From positions 3,421,001 through 3,485,000 of the forward strand of contig CP031740.1 of assembly GCA_022701275.1 (NCBI GenBank): DNA of 64,000 nt, read 5' to 3'. The notes beneath the pieces were generated by a model that saw only the letters and a list, made by a program, of their open reading frames with translations, ran no database searches and was not told the DNA's origin. The position numbers and the translations under genes are program-made. This document shows positions 45,471 to 55,116 of the stretch, in pieces. Source of the stretch: Microcoleus vaginatus PCC 9802 (lineage in GTDB: Bacteria > Cyanobacteriota > Cyanobacteriia > Cyanobacteriales > Microcoleaceae). Each line of letters begins with the position of its first letter. Position 1 is the stretch's first letter.

Positions 45471-48026
45471 ATGACAGAAACCCCTCAAAACTGGCAAAAT
45501 CAACCCTTACCCCAACCCCCAGCTTGGCTGATCCAAGCTGTCAGAAACCACGCACCAGAACTCCCCGGAAACTATGCCGCAACACTTCTCTGGTATAGAG
45601 GAATTCAAAACCCCGAACAAATACCCGGTTTCTTAAACCCCCAACTTTACCAACCAGCAAGTCCCTTTGAATTCGGACTAGAAATGAACTGGGCAATAGA
45701 AAGAATCCAGCAAGCACGAAACAGCGCAGAAAAAGTAGCAATTTGGGGAGACTTCGACGCCGACGGCATTACCTCAACCTCCGTACTTTGGGACGGACTG
45801 GGAGAATTTTTTGCTCAAGACGACCAACTAACTTATTACATTCCCAACCGCTTCACCGAATCTCACGGACTCAACATCCCGGGAATAGATGCCTTAGCAA
45901 AATCGGGAATCAGCTTAATTATTACCTGCGATACCGGCAGTACAAACATCGCCGAAATCGAATATGCGACTAGCTTAAACATCGATACAATTATCACCGA
46001 CCATCATACATTACCCGACGATCGCCCGCCAGCTACAGCCATTATCAATCCCCGCTACTTCCCCCCAAACCACCAACTATTTAACCTCTCAGGAGTTGGA
46101 GTAGCCTACAAATTAGTTGAAGCATTATATCACACATTACCGGATATTCCGCAGCGCCCGCTCACAGATTTATTAGAATTAGTAGCGATCGGCTTAATTG
46201 CCGATTTAGTCCAACTTACAGGAGACAGCCGCTACCTAGCACAAATCGGCATCCAACAACTGCAAAAACAAATCGCAAATCCCACCCGCCCGGGAGTTGC
46301 AAAATTGCTCGAACTGTGCAAAAGATCGGGCGATCGCCCAACCGACATTTCCTTCGGCCTCGGCCCCCGAATCAACGCCGTCAGCCGCATTCAAGGATCA
46401 GCCAGCTTCTGCGTAGAACTCCTCACCAGCCGCGACAAAAAACGTTGCGAAGAACTAGCCAATTTAACCGAAATTGCCAACACCAGACGTAAATCTTTAC
46501 AAAAAGATGTTGCCAAAGATGCCGCCAACAAACTAGCCAAACTCGACCTTTCAACTACTAGCGTCATCGTCCTCAGCGACCCGCAATGGCCCGTAGGTGT
46601 ATTAGGATTAGTAGCGGGACAAATAGCCCAAGAATACGGCCGCCCGGTGATTTTATTCAGCACAGAAGGAAGCGAAAAAATTAATGAAAATTCCCCGGAA
46701 ATGCAATTTACCTCCTTCTTAGATTCCGAATCACCAACACTTTCCCCATCCAAAATTGCCAGGGGCTCGGCGCGTTCCGCCAATCAAATCGACCTTTACC
46801 AATTAGTCAAAGATCAAGCGCATTTATTGCACAGATTTGGCGGTCATCCTTTCGCCGCCGGATTGAGTCTCCCAGTTGAAAATATCCCCCTATTTACCGA
46901 TGCAGTTAATCAGCAACTGCGACAACAATACAGCACCGATAGTTTAACAGCCACCCCCATTCAAGCCGACTTAAAAATTACTGTCTCCGAATTAGGCAAA
47001 GACTTATTTCAAGAACTAAAATTGCTCGAACCTTGCGGTATGGGCAACCCCGCACCCAAATTGCTGATTGAAAACTGCTGGTTTGAGAATCTTTGGAATC
47101 AAAAAATTAAGGATTTGAAAGGGCAAAAAGTAGAATATATCAAAACAGAATTTACCATTAGGGACGAATCTAGCGATACGGGATTTCCCGGTATTTGGTG
47201 GGGACACAATCAAAATGAAGTTCCCCAAGGCCGCTGCGATGTCACCGTTGAACTCGATTTTAATACTTACAAATCGCGGTATGAAGTGCGCCTCGTATCA
47301 GTGCAAGAACGCACGGAAGACAACCAAATAAATTCTCAGACTCCAATAGATTGGATTGTAGACTGGCGCAATAGAAATAACGATGAAGAGTTATTAGGCG
47401 CTAGCACAAACTTAGAATCTCAAATGCCGATCGACAATCTAGTTTACAATTCCCAAAAAGCCGATCGCGAAAACTCGATCGTCCTCAAAGAATGCCCCGC
47501 AAGCTGGGACGAACTGCGGATCTGGTTTCGGCAAGCACAGCACACTCAGAAAAAACTTGCGATCGCCTATACATTACCCCCACTCGTACCCCCACAGCAA
47601 ATCTGCCAACAGCTAATCGGCATCGCCAAATACCTCAGCCGCACCAACAAACCCGTCACCAGACAGCAACTCCGCCAAAAACTCGGCATCAGCGACACAT
47701 CGCTGCAACTAGGGTTCAAAACCCTAACATATCTCGGTTTCCAAATCCATTACCGCGATCGAGCTTTCCACATCGCCAGACAAGCCGAAACCGCACAGCA
47801 GCAAGACGCGCTCGATCACATCCCCAAACCCTTATTAGATAGCCAATCCATTCAATTCTCAGTGCCAAATTCCCCGATTGCCGCGCGTTTTGCAGCGCAA
47901 TTCCTAGCAGCAGTCTCCGAAGAACAATTCCGGCGGAAATATTTCTGTGAAGTACCCCTCTCCACCATTGTGTCGATCGCCCGAGAGACCGTTTTCCAAG
48001 AAGATTCTACAGCAAATCCCTTCTAA
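45471..48026 (+). CDS. recJ: Single-stranded-DNA-specific exonuclease RecJ
   Basis: 851 residues. DHH-family catalytic motifs: GDFDADG (93-99), D154 in ITCDTG, and TDHH at 176-179. DHHA1 is marked by GRPVILF and GGHPFAAGLSL. An OB-like region (VTVELDFNTYKSRYEVRLV) follows, then a ~200-residue cyanobacterial C-terminal extension with a winged-helix-like segment (RQQLRQKLGISDTSLQLGFKTLTYLGF). It degrades ssDNA 5' to 3' in RecF-pathway recombination and mismatch repair. The start codon is preceded directly by a TCTAAAA repeat, with no Shine-Dalgarno. Confidence 0.94.
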   Translation: MTETPQNWQNQPLPQPPAWLIQAVRNHAPELPGNYAATLLWYRGIQNPEQIPGFLNPQLYQPASPFEFGLEMNWAIERIQQARNSAEKVAIWGDFDADGITSTSVLWDGLGEFFAQDDQLTYYIPNRFTESHGLNIPGIDALAKSGISLIITCDTGSTNIAEIEYATSLNIDTIITDHHTLPDDRPPATAIINPRYFPPNHQLFNLSGVGVAYKLVEALYHTLPDIPQRPLTDLLELVAIGLIADLVQLTGDSRYLAQIGIQQLQKQIANPTRPGVAKLLELCKRSGDRPTDISFGLGPRINAVSRIQGSASFCVELLTSRDKKRCEELANLTEIANTRRKSLQKDVAKDAANKLAKLDLSTTSVIVLSDPQWPVGVLGLVAGQIAQEYGRPVILFSTEGSEKINENSPEMQFTSFLDSESPTLSPSKIARGSARSANQIDLYQLVKDQAHLLHRFGGHPFAAGLSLPVENIPLFTDAVNQQLRQQYSTDSLTATPIQADLKITVSELGKDLFQELKLLEPCGMGNPAPKLLIENCWFENLWNQKIKDLKGQKVEYIKTEFTIRDESSDTGFPGIWWGHNQNEVPQGRCDVTVELDFNTYKSRYEVRLVSVQERTEDNQINSQTPIDWIVDWRNRNNDEELLGASTNLESQMPIDNLVYNSQKADRENSIVLKECPASWDELRIWFRQAQHTQKKLAIAYTLPPLVPPQQICQQLIGIAKYLSRTNKPVTRQQLRQKLGISDTSLQLGFKTLTYLGFQIHYRDRAFHIARQAETAQQQDALDHIPKPLLDSQSIQFSVPNSPIAARFAAQFLAAVSEEQFRRKYFCEVPLSTIVSIARETVFQEDSTANPF

Positions 48027-48375
48027 CTGATATCTAGCACGATTGTTAAGCATAGGCAGGATGACAGTTCCACTCATGAGATAACTTTTATTGTCGGGCC
48101 CGCACTCGCTCCCGCCGGTGGGGCTGCCTTTCTCGCCTGTGAAGCGAGAGAGGTTTTTGTAGATGTGGCTTAACAGGCCTATTCCTGACACGGAGGCAAC
48201 ATCTCAGTTCTAAGAAATATCTTAGTTCGGAATTCATCCCGATAAAATAAGGCATAGGGCAATGGGAGTTATCCGTTGCGAGTCAGACCAAAAACTCATA
48301 ACTCCTAACTCACAGGCCAAAACCCAAAACTCCCCACCGCCAAACTCGATCGCCCATCTCCAATTTAAAACCCCT
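48027..48375. other. Intergenic region
   Basis: About 350 bp without a gene. It contains GC-rich patches (near 48102-48135) and a CTAAGA/TCTTAG palindrome near 48211-48226. The frame upstream of the PP2C ATG is open from 48262 but lacks a ribosome site and is proline/asparagine-rich, so it is treated as non-coding. Confidence 0.45.
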
Positions 48376-50679
48376 ATGCTTCTCTGTCCCCGCTGCCAAT
48401 TTGAAAATCCCAATCCAAACAAGTTTTGTCAACAATGCGGAAATTCCCTAATTTACAAACCTTGCCACGAATGCGGTGCCCAAGTCGCTTTTAGCGCCAA
48501 AGAATGTCAGAATTGCGGCGTCGCAACAGGTCAAGTGTGGCGGGCCATTATCTGCGGTCGATCGAATTTTCCAGCAGTCGAGCCACACGAGTCAACCATA
48601 CCCCCAGCCGAGTTTCCCCAAAAACCAGAGATGGTTCCAGAAATCGCATCGCCCCAAAACTCTGCTGAACCAATCACAGACGCCATTAAAACAGAAATCA
48701 CCACCCCAGCCGAACCCCAAACAGCCGTAGAACCAACTTCTCCACTGACCGAAGTCCCCGAATTCAGCAGCCCAGAAATTGACGCTGTGGTAGCCGTGGG
48801 GGCGATCGCACCAGCATCCTTTCAAACAACCGAAAAAAGCTCTAATACAGCACCAGAGCGCCAAATAACCCCATCTGAGCAGATTTTTACAACCGCACCA
48901 CACCCTAAACAAATCCAGGAAGCAACAGAGAACCCCGACAGCCCAAACATAGCTGACATCTCCCCCCAATCTCCACAATTCCCCGTCCCCAATTCAGAAT
49001 ATTTAATCCCTTCCCAGCCAGCGGGAGCTTATTTAGACACTCAGCAGCGCTACCAACTCCTAGAAACCGTGCCGCCGAGAAAACGCTCAGACACAGTAGC
49101 AGTAACAGTATTGGACTGTCAGCCGCTGGAAATGTCACCCCTCAAAGCCATGCTAGCAGCCAACTCTGCCAGCGTCGCCAGACGAACATCCCCCTATAGC
49201 GCAGCAATCAAACGCGGAGAAAATTCAACCAATTCCGCCTTAGCAGAGCTGTGCCAAGGCATAGCTGAACCTTATCTGGCACTCCGGTGGCAATTCTCTC
49301 AAAACCTGCCAGTCATTCACGATAGCTGGTCAGACAACGAACAGGCAGTGCTGCTGCTAGAAGACTGCTCCCAATGGCCGCTGCTGGTAGAACGGTGGAG
49401 TCAACCTGAAACTTCCACCCAGCAAATTTTATACTGGCTGCACGAAATGACAGAACTGTGGGCTGCCCTAGAACCCTGGCGCTGTCGGCAAAGCTTGTTA
49501 GAACTGACAAATTTGCGAGTCAACCCCGACTCTTCCTTTTCCTTGGCTTCTTTGCGACTGCAATACCTCTATCCCGAATCCGCCGGCTCAAACCTGCAAC
49601 TGGTAGATTTGGGGCAATTGTGGCAGGTGATATTTAGCCAGTCCGATCATCGCACTCAGTTTGGCGCCCTGCTCGAACTGCTGCAACAAATGTACAGAGG
49701 CGAGATTAACACAATCGAAGAATTACGATCGCGCCTAGAAACTGTTCCCCTCGAACTCCAACCCGCACCTTCACCAACCTCAACCCCGACGCGCGGGCCT
49801 TTCCGCAGCCCAGACCAGTCCCCCCCCGACGTTGGCGAGGTCTTAACCCAGCCCATGCCAGTCCAGATTTACAGCTTAGAAGACGCAGGTCTCACCGATG
49901 TTGGCCGCACGCGCGACCACAACGAAGACTTCTTCAGCATCTGGACTCAGCTCAACAAACTCGAAAGCTCCTTCGGTCGCATCTTTCAAATCAAAGGGCT
50001 TTACATTCTCTGCGACGGCATGGGCGGACACGACAGGGGAGAAGTAGCCAGTCAACTAGCCGCTGAAACCCTCAGAGAATTTTTTCAAACCAGTTGGGAA
50101 AATCAACTACCTCCTGCAGATACCATCCGCGAGGGAGTCCTACTAGCCAACAAAGCCATCTTTGAAATCAATCAAAAGGACGGACGCTCCGGCAGCGCCC
50201 GCATGGGTACAACTCTAGTCGCAGTCTTAGTTCAAGACACCAAATTCGCCGTTGCCCACGTCGGCGACAGCCGCCTCTACCGACTGAGAAAGGGACAAAC
50301 CCTAGAAAAAATCACCTCAGACCACGAAGTAGGGCAGCGCGAAATAAAGCGCGGGGTTGACCCGGAAACTGCTTATGCCCGTCCCGACGCCTATCAACTA
50401 ACTCAAGCCATCGGCCCGCGAGACAGTAATTTTCTCAAGCCCGACGTGCAGTTTTTAGACTTGTGCGAAGATACTTTGTTGATTTTGGCCTCCGACGGTT
50501 TGACAGATAATGATTTGTTGGAAACTCACTGGCAAAACACTCTCGAACCTCTGTTCAATCCCCAAGCTGATCTCGACCAGGGAGTTGCCCAGTTGATTGA
50601 ACTGGGTAACAAACGCAACGGTCACGACAATATCACGGCAATTATCATTCGGGCGCAGGTAGGCGCATTTCGATTTTAG
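48376..50679 (+). CDS. PP2C-family protein phosphatase with N-terminal zinc ribbons
   Basis: 767 residues. The N-terminus holds two zinc-ribbon-like units (CPRCQFENPNPNKFCQQCG; CHECGAQVAFSAKECQNCG). A long Pro/Glu/Thr-rich linker follows, then a mid-region of unclear fold (about 280-490). The PP2C domain (about 530-767) carries the metal-binding motifs GRTRDHNEDF, CDGMGGH, GDSRLYRLR, ASDGLTDND and DNITAI. It removes phosphate from Ser/Thr with Mn2+/Mg2+. The nearby FHA-kinase gene (51736) also contains a zinc-ribbon-like cysteine set, suggesting opposing partners. Start 48376 begins exactly at the first zinc ribbon. Confidence 0.9.
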   Translation: MLLCPRCQFENPNPNKFCQQCGNSLIYKPCHECGAQVAFSAKECQNCGVATGQVWRAIICGRSNFPAVEPHESTIPPAEFPQKPEMVPEIASPQNSAEPITDAIKTEITTPAEPQTAVEPTSPLTEVPEFSSPEIDAVVAVGAIAPASFQTTEKSSNTAPERQITPSEQIFTTAPHPKQIQEATENPDSPNIADISPQSPQFPVPNSEYLIPSQPAGAYLDTQQRYQLLETVPPRKRSDTVAVTVLDCQPLEMSPLKAMLAANSASVARRTSPYSAAIKRGENSTNSALAELCQGIAEPYLALRWQFSQNLPVIHDSWSDNEQAVLLLEDCSQWPLLVERWSQPETSTQQILYWLHEMTELWAALEPWRCRQSLLELTNLRVNPDSSFSLASLRLQYLYPESAGSNLQLVDLGQLWQVIFSQSDHRTQFGALLELLQQMYRGEINTIEELRSRLETVPLELQPAPSPTSTPTRGPFRSPDQSPPDVGEVLTQPMPVQIYSLEDAGLTDVGRTRDHNEDFFSIWTQLNKLESSFGRIFQIKGLYILCDGMGGHDRGEVASQLAAETLREFFQTSWENQLPPADTIREGVLLANKAIFEINQKDGRSGSARMGTTLVAVLVQDTKFAVAHVGDSRLYRLRKGQTLEKITSDHEVGQREIKRGVDPETAYARPDAYQLTQAIGPRDSNFLKPDVQFLDLCEDTLLILASDGLTDNDLLETHWQNTLEPLFNPQADLDQGVAQLIELGNKRNGHDNITAIIIRAQVGAFRF

Positions 50680-51356
50680 AATGTGGATACTCCAAACTTT
50701 TTCTTGGCCTAGCCCAAGCCAGCGGCTGCCAGAGTTAAACCTGCCATTGTTCCAGGTTCAGGAACAGCCTCTGAGTTTTCAGAGCAAGGCTTGACTTGCT
50801 CTGCTATTACCTATCCGCTGTTGAGGTAGCTTCCGTTTGATTGGAAACCATTTTGCAGCCAGCTCATTCTAGATCCTGGCCCGTCGCTATTCCCAAATAT
50901 GACCAGATTTGGAGGTGTTCGTATATTTCCAAATGCCCAATTTCCCCACAGATTGGGTTCTTCGGAACCGAAAGGGGAAAAACTTGCCGTAACAACTTGT
51001 AATTGAGGTCGGTCAAACGGTGCCGACAAGAAAGGTGAAAGCCTTGTACCCCTGTCGCCAACTCTAGCCTGGGACAAGTTCCACGACAGCCGGAGTAAAT
51101 TTACCGCAAAATCCTGTACTACAAACCATTTATCGCTGGCCTTAATTTCTAAAAGAGGTGTTCCCACACTTCTTGACGGAAAAATAGCTTCATAAGGAGT
51201 CGATTCAGCATAGCTGAAAGAGCCTAGAGCTACAGGATTGTCGGTGTCCTGAAAAAAAGTTAATTTCACTGATGCAGCCTCTGCAGATTAGACTGCGGTC
51301 GCCTCCACTCCCAAAATAGCAGCAGCAACAGCCATTTTTTGTAAGTTTTTAGTCAT
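50676..51356 (-). pseudogene. PEP-CTERM-anchored exported protein with three in-frame stops
   Basis: From ATG 51356 (AAGGA Shine-Dalgarno upstream) one frame of 227 codons reads: signal peptide MTKNLQKMAVAAAILG, then a TAA (codon 23, 51288-51290), a ~158-residue body, a TAG (codon 182, 50811-50813), then VPEPGT with a hydrophobic helix, a third stop TAG (codon 216, 50709-50711) inside the sorting signal, and AKKKFG before the natural TAA. There is no frameshift. PEP-CTERM proteins are exported and processed by exosortase. As read, only a 152-codon internal fragment (50811-51269) is open. It overlaps the PP2C gene by 4 bp. Confidence 0.85.
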
Positions 51357-51735
51357 TGTTATTCCGTCCTTAATTTTGATAGGATGAAGTAGATATACTT
51401 GGGTAAAAAGCTCGATCTATTTATCAGCAATAATATTGAAAATATTTTACATAAATGAGAGAGCGATAGCATCTTTATGCAATTTTTAATAAAAAATGTG
51501 CTTTAATCAAGATTTGATGAAGCTAAGGGCTGAAATCATAGTAATAATACTTATTACGCGAACGATGCAACAGATTGATTTCTAGTAAATTTACGGTTAA
51601 ACGCTGCAACAGAGCTAGTTATTAGTTCCTCGTTCAATAGCCAGCTATTACAGTTGGCGCTGGGCAAAAGAATTGCCCAGCCAGAAGCGGGGCAACTCCT
51701 GCTAGTTATTAGCAGATTAACCACATCCATCAAAA
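51357..51735. other. Intergenic region
   Basis: About 380 AT-rich bp with no gene. A CTGGGCAA/TTGCCCAG hairpin with a 5-nt loop is at 51660-51680, 55 bp before the kinase ATG. Confidence 0.5.
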
Positions 51736-52977
51736 ATGCTGCTGACTCTTTTAGACCCAGAAAAACAGACCCCCCTGCAACAGTGGAGTTTCGAGAGCGA
51801 ATCCATTATTCGCATCGGTCGCTCTCCAGACAATCACGTTGTGATCCCTAACGCTCTAGTGTCGCGACAGCATCTGGAACTGCAAAGAGTTAATAACGGG
51901 AGAGCCAGTCAGTGGTACTTAGTCAATTCGGGGACAAATGGCACTTTGGTAAACGGTATTCTCATGTCTCAGGGTTGGATATCCGACGGTGCCCTGATCC
52001 AGTTGGCGCGGGGCGGCCCAATTCTCCATTTCCAAGTTATTACTATTGAAGTCGGCGGCAAGATTGAGGCGAACCCCACCGTCAATCTCGCCACCCCGAG
52101 GTGTACCCATGCGGGAAACCCGCCGGGGAATTTATTCTGCATCCACTGCGGCGAACCGATTAAAGTCGATCGCACTGTCCGACACTACCAAGTGCTGAGA
52201 ACTTTGGGCCAAGGCGGTATGGGGACAACGACTTTAGCCTGGGATCGAGAGAAAGCAAAAGCTCAAAAACCCGGAAGTTCCCCCGCAGCATCTCTGGTAG
52301 TCCTCAAGGAAATGAATGCTGATATGGCTCAAATAGTCAAAGCTCAAGAACTGTTTGAACGTGAAGCTAAAACTCTCAAGGCCCTCCACCATCGGGGAAT
52401 TCCTCAGTTTTTTGACTTTTTTGTGGAAGGGGGGAAAAAATACTTGGTGATGGAAATGCTCCACGGCGAGGATTTAGAAAAACGCATCTACAACCGTGGC
52501 CCTGTTGCTCCCCAACAAGCAATAGAGTGGATGATCCAAACCTGTGAGGTTTTGGGCTACATTCACTCTCAAAAACCCCCGATCGTCCACCGGGATATTA
52601 AACCTGCTAATTTGCTGGTGCGCCACCGCGACAATTGCATTACAGTGCTGGATTTTGGTGCCGTTAAAGAAATCGGCACTCCTCCAGGGACTCGCATCGG
52701 CGTTGAAGGCTACACCGCACCAGAACAAGACAGGGGACAGCCTCTCCCTCAGTCGGATTTATATGCTATTGGGCCTACTTTGATTTTTTTGCTGACGGCC
52801 CAAAGCCCTCAAAACTTTTACGGGAAAATACCTGGAGGTTACGGGTTTAAGCTCGAAAATATTCCGACGATCGCCCCCAAGCTGCGGGAAACCATTTTGC
52901 GAACCACGGCAGCTAAGCCTGGGGATCGCTTTCAAACTGCTCAACAATTAGCTCGAGCTTTAGCAGCTTCCCTTTAA
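51736..52977 (+). CDS. FHA-domain serine/threonine protein kinase
   Basis: 413 residues. FHA domain at about 20-100: RIGRSPDNHVVIPNALVSRQH and NSGTNGTLVNG, which binds phosphothreonine. A C-x15-C-x2-C group (CTHAGNPP...CIHCGEP) follows as a short zinc-ribbon-like link, then the Hanks kinase: YQVLRTLGQGGMG (glycine loop), VVLKEMN (lysine), HRDIKPANLL (catalytic loop) and LDFGAVKE (DFG). Putative opponent of the PP2C phosphatase 1 kb upstream. No membrane helix, so cytoplasmic. Ending VALA-type helices complete the C-lobe. Confidence 0.92.
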   Translation: MLLTLLDPEKQTPLQQWSFESESIIRIGRSPDNHVVIPNALVSRQHLELQRVNNGRASQWYLVNSGTNGTLVNGILMSQGWISDGALIQLARGGPILHFQVITIEVGGKIEANPTVNLATPRCTHAGNPPGNLFCIHCGEPIKVDRTVRHYQVLRTLGQGGMGTTTLAWDREKAKAQKPGSSPAASLVVLKEMNADMAQIVKAQELFEREAKTLKALHHRGIPQFFDFFVEGGKKYLVMEMLHGEDLEKRIYNRGPVAPQQAIEWMIQTCEVLGYIHSQKPPIVHRDIKPANLLVRHRDNCITVLDFGAVKEIGTPPGTRIGVEGYTAPEQDRGQPLPQSDLYAIGPTLIFLLTAQSPQNFYGKIPGGYGFKLENIPTIAPKLRETILRTTAAKPGDRFQTAQQLARALAASL

Positions 52978-53128
52978 TAGAAGTCACAAATCAAAAGTCG
53001 CAAGTCATTAGGAAGAGGGCCAAGGGAAGAGGGAAGAGGGAAGAAGCTAGCAACGGAAATTTATGAAAGAAAATTTACCCTATCGCCTCGAAATTTCTCT
53101 CCGACACCCCAGTCCTCCGTCTCCTCTG

Positions 53129-53347
53129 TTATTCCTCGTCCCAAGCTTCTACAGCTATCAACTCGCTCACGGGGTCTTGCATAGAAAAATCAAACTCTAG
53201 CAATTGCTGTTTCCAATACGGCCATTCGTCGCCGTAAAGCAGAGCAATTTTCCAAATACTGTCTGTCGGCTTGATAATGTCAGACGTGACAAGAGAATGC
53301 ACCTGACGCTGGAACTTAACCATCGGCTGTATAACCTGCTGGCTCAT
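53129..53347 (-). CDS. DUF4327-type small protein
   Basis: 72 residues: MSQQVIQPMVKFQRQVHSLV then IIKPTDSIWKIALLYGDEWPYWK and FSMQDPVSELIAVEAWDEE. This is the cyanobacteria-specific DUF4327 pattern; function unknown. Start at 53347 is set by an AGAGG Shine-Dalgarno 6 nt upstream; the longer frame to 53398 has none. Confidence 0.8.
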   Translation of the reverse strand: MSQQVIQPMVKFQRQVHSLVTSDIIKPTDSIWKIALLYGDEWPYWKQQLLEFDFSMQDPVSELIAVEAWDEE

Positions 53348-53998
53348 AATACCTCTTGAATTGTTTAAATCTTGTGTAATTACAACTTCCCAGCTCACAC
53401 TTGTTACCGCAGTTTCGCCAAGAACAGTCTCGCCAAGATACGTGTAGATTTTTGTCGGGAAGCTACATATTCAACTTGTATCTTAACACTGTTCGTTTTG
53501 ACAAGGGCCTATAAGCAGGACTGAAGAGTCAAGACCGACTTCAAAGAATTAATCATCTTTGAAATGTCCCGCTATATGCTGTCGAGTGACAGTGGGAGGC
53601 TTGCCGCCGCGATTGTTTCTACATAGTTGTTTCCACATAGTGGTAGATGCAAGGGCTGCGTTCGGCTTGTTCTGGACAAGGCTGAGTTGGCGTAGGAGAA
53701 ACTGCAACTACTGCTCTTTCGCTGCTACAGCGTAATTTCCGCTTTCCTGCGGGTAAACCACACCTGTTTCACCTTCGACGCTGGGTTCGCTGTGAGAGTG
53801 GGGTCTGAGCTACATAAACTGATTATAACTCTACTTACCGCAAAAGCGATCAAAAATTGTTGGATACTGTTGATCGCCACCCCTAAATGTCGATCGAACA
53901 TTCTAGGCTGCCCCACGTGGGCCAGCAGGCAAGTTTCAAACCCATCGTCCGTCTTGATTCAACAAATCTCAAATCTAAAATCTCAAATCTAAAATTGT
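53348..53998. other. 650-bp intergenic region before pyrB, unassigned
   Basis: No protein gene is convincing: ORFs at 53725-53916 (-) and 53792-53992 (+) overlap each other and neither has a ribosome site. Several short hairpins (for example CTGTCG/TGACAG near 53580) and GC-balanced sequence between about 53560 and 53800 could indicate a structured RNA. I cannot match it to RNase P, tmRNA, SRP or 6S RNA. Confidence 0.4.
53964..53996 (+). repeat. TCTAAAA-type tandem repeat abutting the pyrB start
   Basis: Alternating TCTCAAA and TCTAAAA units, the last TCTAAAA followed by 4 nt (TTGT) and the pyrB ATG. Confidence 0.88.
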
Positions 53999-54979
53999 AT
54001 GACTTGGACAAGGCGACACATTCTCACTCTGGCTGATTTTACCTCGGACGAATACGATACGGTGCTGCAAACTGCAGCCAGTTTTCGGGAGGTACTCGGC
54101 CGCCGCACGAAGAAAGTGCCGGCCCTGCAGGGTCAGGTGGTCGCGAATTTGTTTTTTGAACCTTCTACCCGGACTCGCAATAGTTTTGAGTTGGCGGCGA
54201 AGCGACTGTCAGCGGATACGCTGAATTTTACCCCGGGAAGTTCTTCTCTGACGAAGGGGGAGACTATTCTGGATACGGCTAAGACTTATCTGGCGATGGG
54301 AACGGATTTGATGGTGATCCGCCACGAACAAGCTGGAGTTCCCAGCACGATTGCTTCGGAAATGGATCGCTTGGGTTCGAGAGTCAGCGTTCTCAATGCA
54401 GGAGACGGCCAGCACGAACACCCATCGCAAGGTTTGCTAGACTTATTTACTATTTGTACTCTGTTAGATACCGAACGTCCGCGGCTGGAACTTTTAGCGG
54501 GTAAAAAAATTGCTGTGGTGGGCGATATCTTGCATTCGCGGGTGGCTAGGTCTAATATTTGGAGTCTAACGGCTTCTGGGGCAGAGGTTCATTTGGCCGG
54601 GCCGCCGACTTTGCTACCGCTGTTGTTTGCTGAGTGTGGCGACGGTAGGGAAGGCAAGTTATTTTTGCACTGGCAGCTTGAACCTGCTTTGGCCGATGCT
54701 GATTTTGTGATGACTTTGCGGCTGCAAAAGGAACGGATGAGCGACCATTTGCTGCCGAGTTTACGAGAGTACCATTCTTTGTACGGGATTACGCGCGATC
54801 GACTCCAACTCTGCAAGCCAGATGTGAAGGTGTTGCACCCAGGCCCGGTTAACCGCGGCGTGGAAATTAGTTCGGATTTGATGGACGATGCCCAGTTTAG
54901 CCTGATTTCTCAGCAAGTTACCAGTGGCGTGGCGGTGCGGATGGCATTACTTTATCTGATCGGCGGTGGTAAAGTTTAG
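53999..54979 (+). CDS. pyrB: Aspartate carbamoyltransferase catalytic subunit
   Basis: 326 residues. Joins carbamoyl phosphate and aspartate in pyrimidine synthesis; cytosolic trimer. Carbamoyl-phosphate site [13 protein letters not shown] (STRTR), [16 protein letters not shown], and aspartate-binding [11 protein letters not shown] are present. Start ATG 53999 gives the usual [15 protein letters not shown]-terminus. No Shine-Dalgarno; the 5' side is a TCTAAAA repeat. No pyrI or pyrC is adjacent. Confidence 0.97.
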   Translation: MTWTRRHILTLADFTSDEYDTVLQTAASFREVLGRRTKKVPALQGQVVANLFFEPSTRTRNSFELAAKRLSADTLNFTPGSSSLTKGETILDTAKTYLAMGTDLMVIRHEQAGVPSTIASEMDRLGSRVSVLNAGDGQHEHPSQGLLDLFTICTLLDTERPRLELLAGKKIAVVGDILHSRVARSNIWSLTASGAEVHLAGPPTLLPLLFAECGDGREGKLFLHWQLEPALADADFVMTLRLQKERMSDHLLPSLREYHSLYGITRDRLQLCKPDVKVLHPGPVNRGVEISSDLMDDAQFSLISQQVTSGVAVRMALLYLIGGGKV

Positions 54980-55046
54980 GGTGTTAGTTGTGAGTCATGA
55001 ATTTCGGATATTTGATTATTTTCAGGCTAGATCGCCTCGTTACAAT

Positions 55047-55077
55047 AATCGTTACCCAGTATGTCCGGGTAACGATT
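55047..55077 (+). terminator. Hairpin behind pyrB
   Basis: AATCGTTACCC (55047-55057) and GGGTAACGATT (55067-55077), 9-nt loop, then AAA rather than a U tract on the plus strand. It may stop transcripts from either pyrB or the convergent SH3 gene. Confidence 0.55.
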
Positions 55078-55116
55078 AAAACTCTTTCTAGAAATGTAAA
55101 GTGATCTAGTTAAGAG

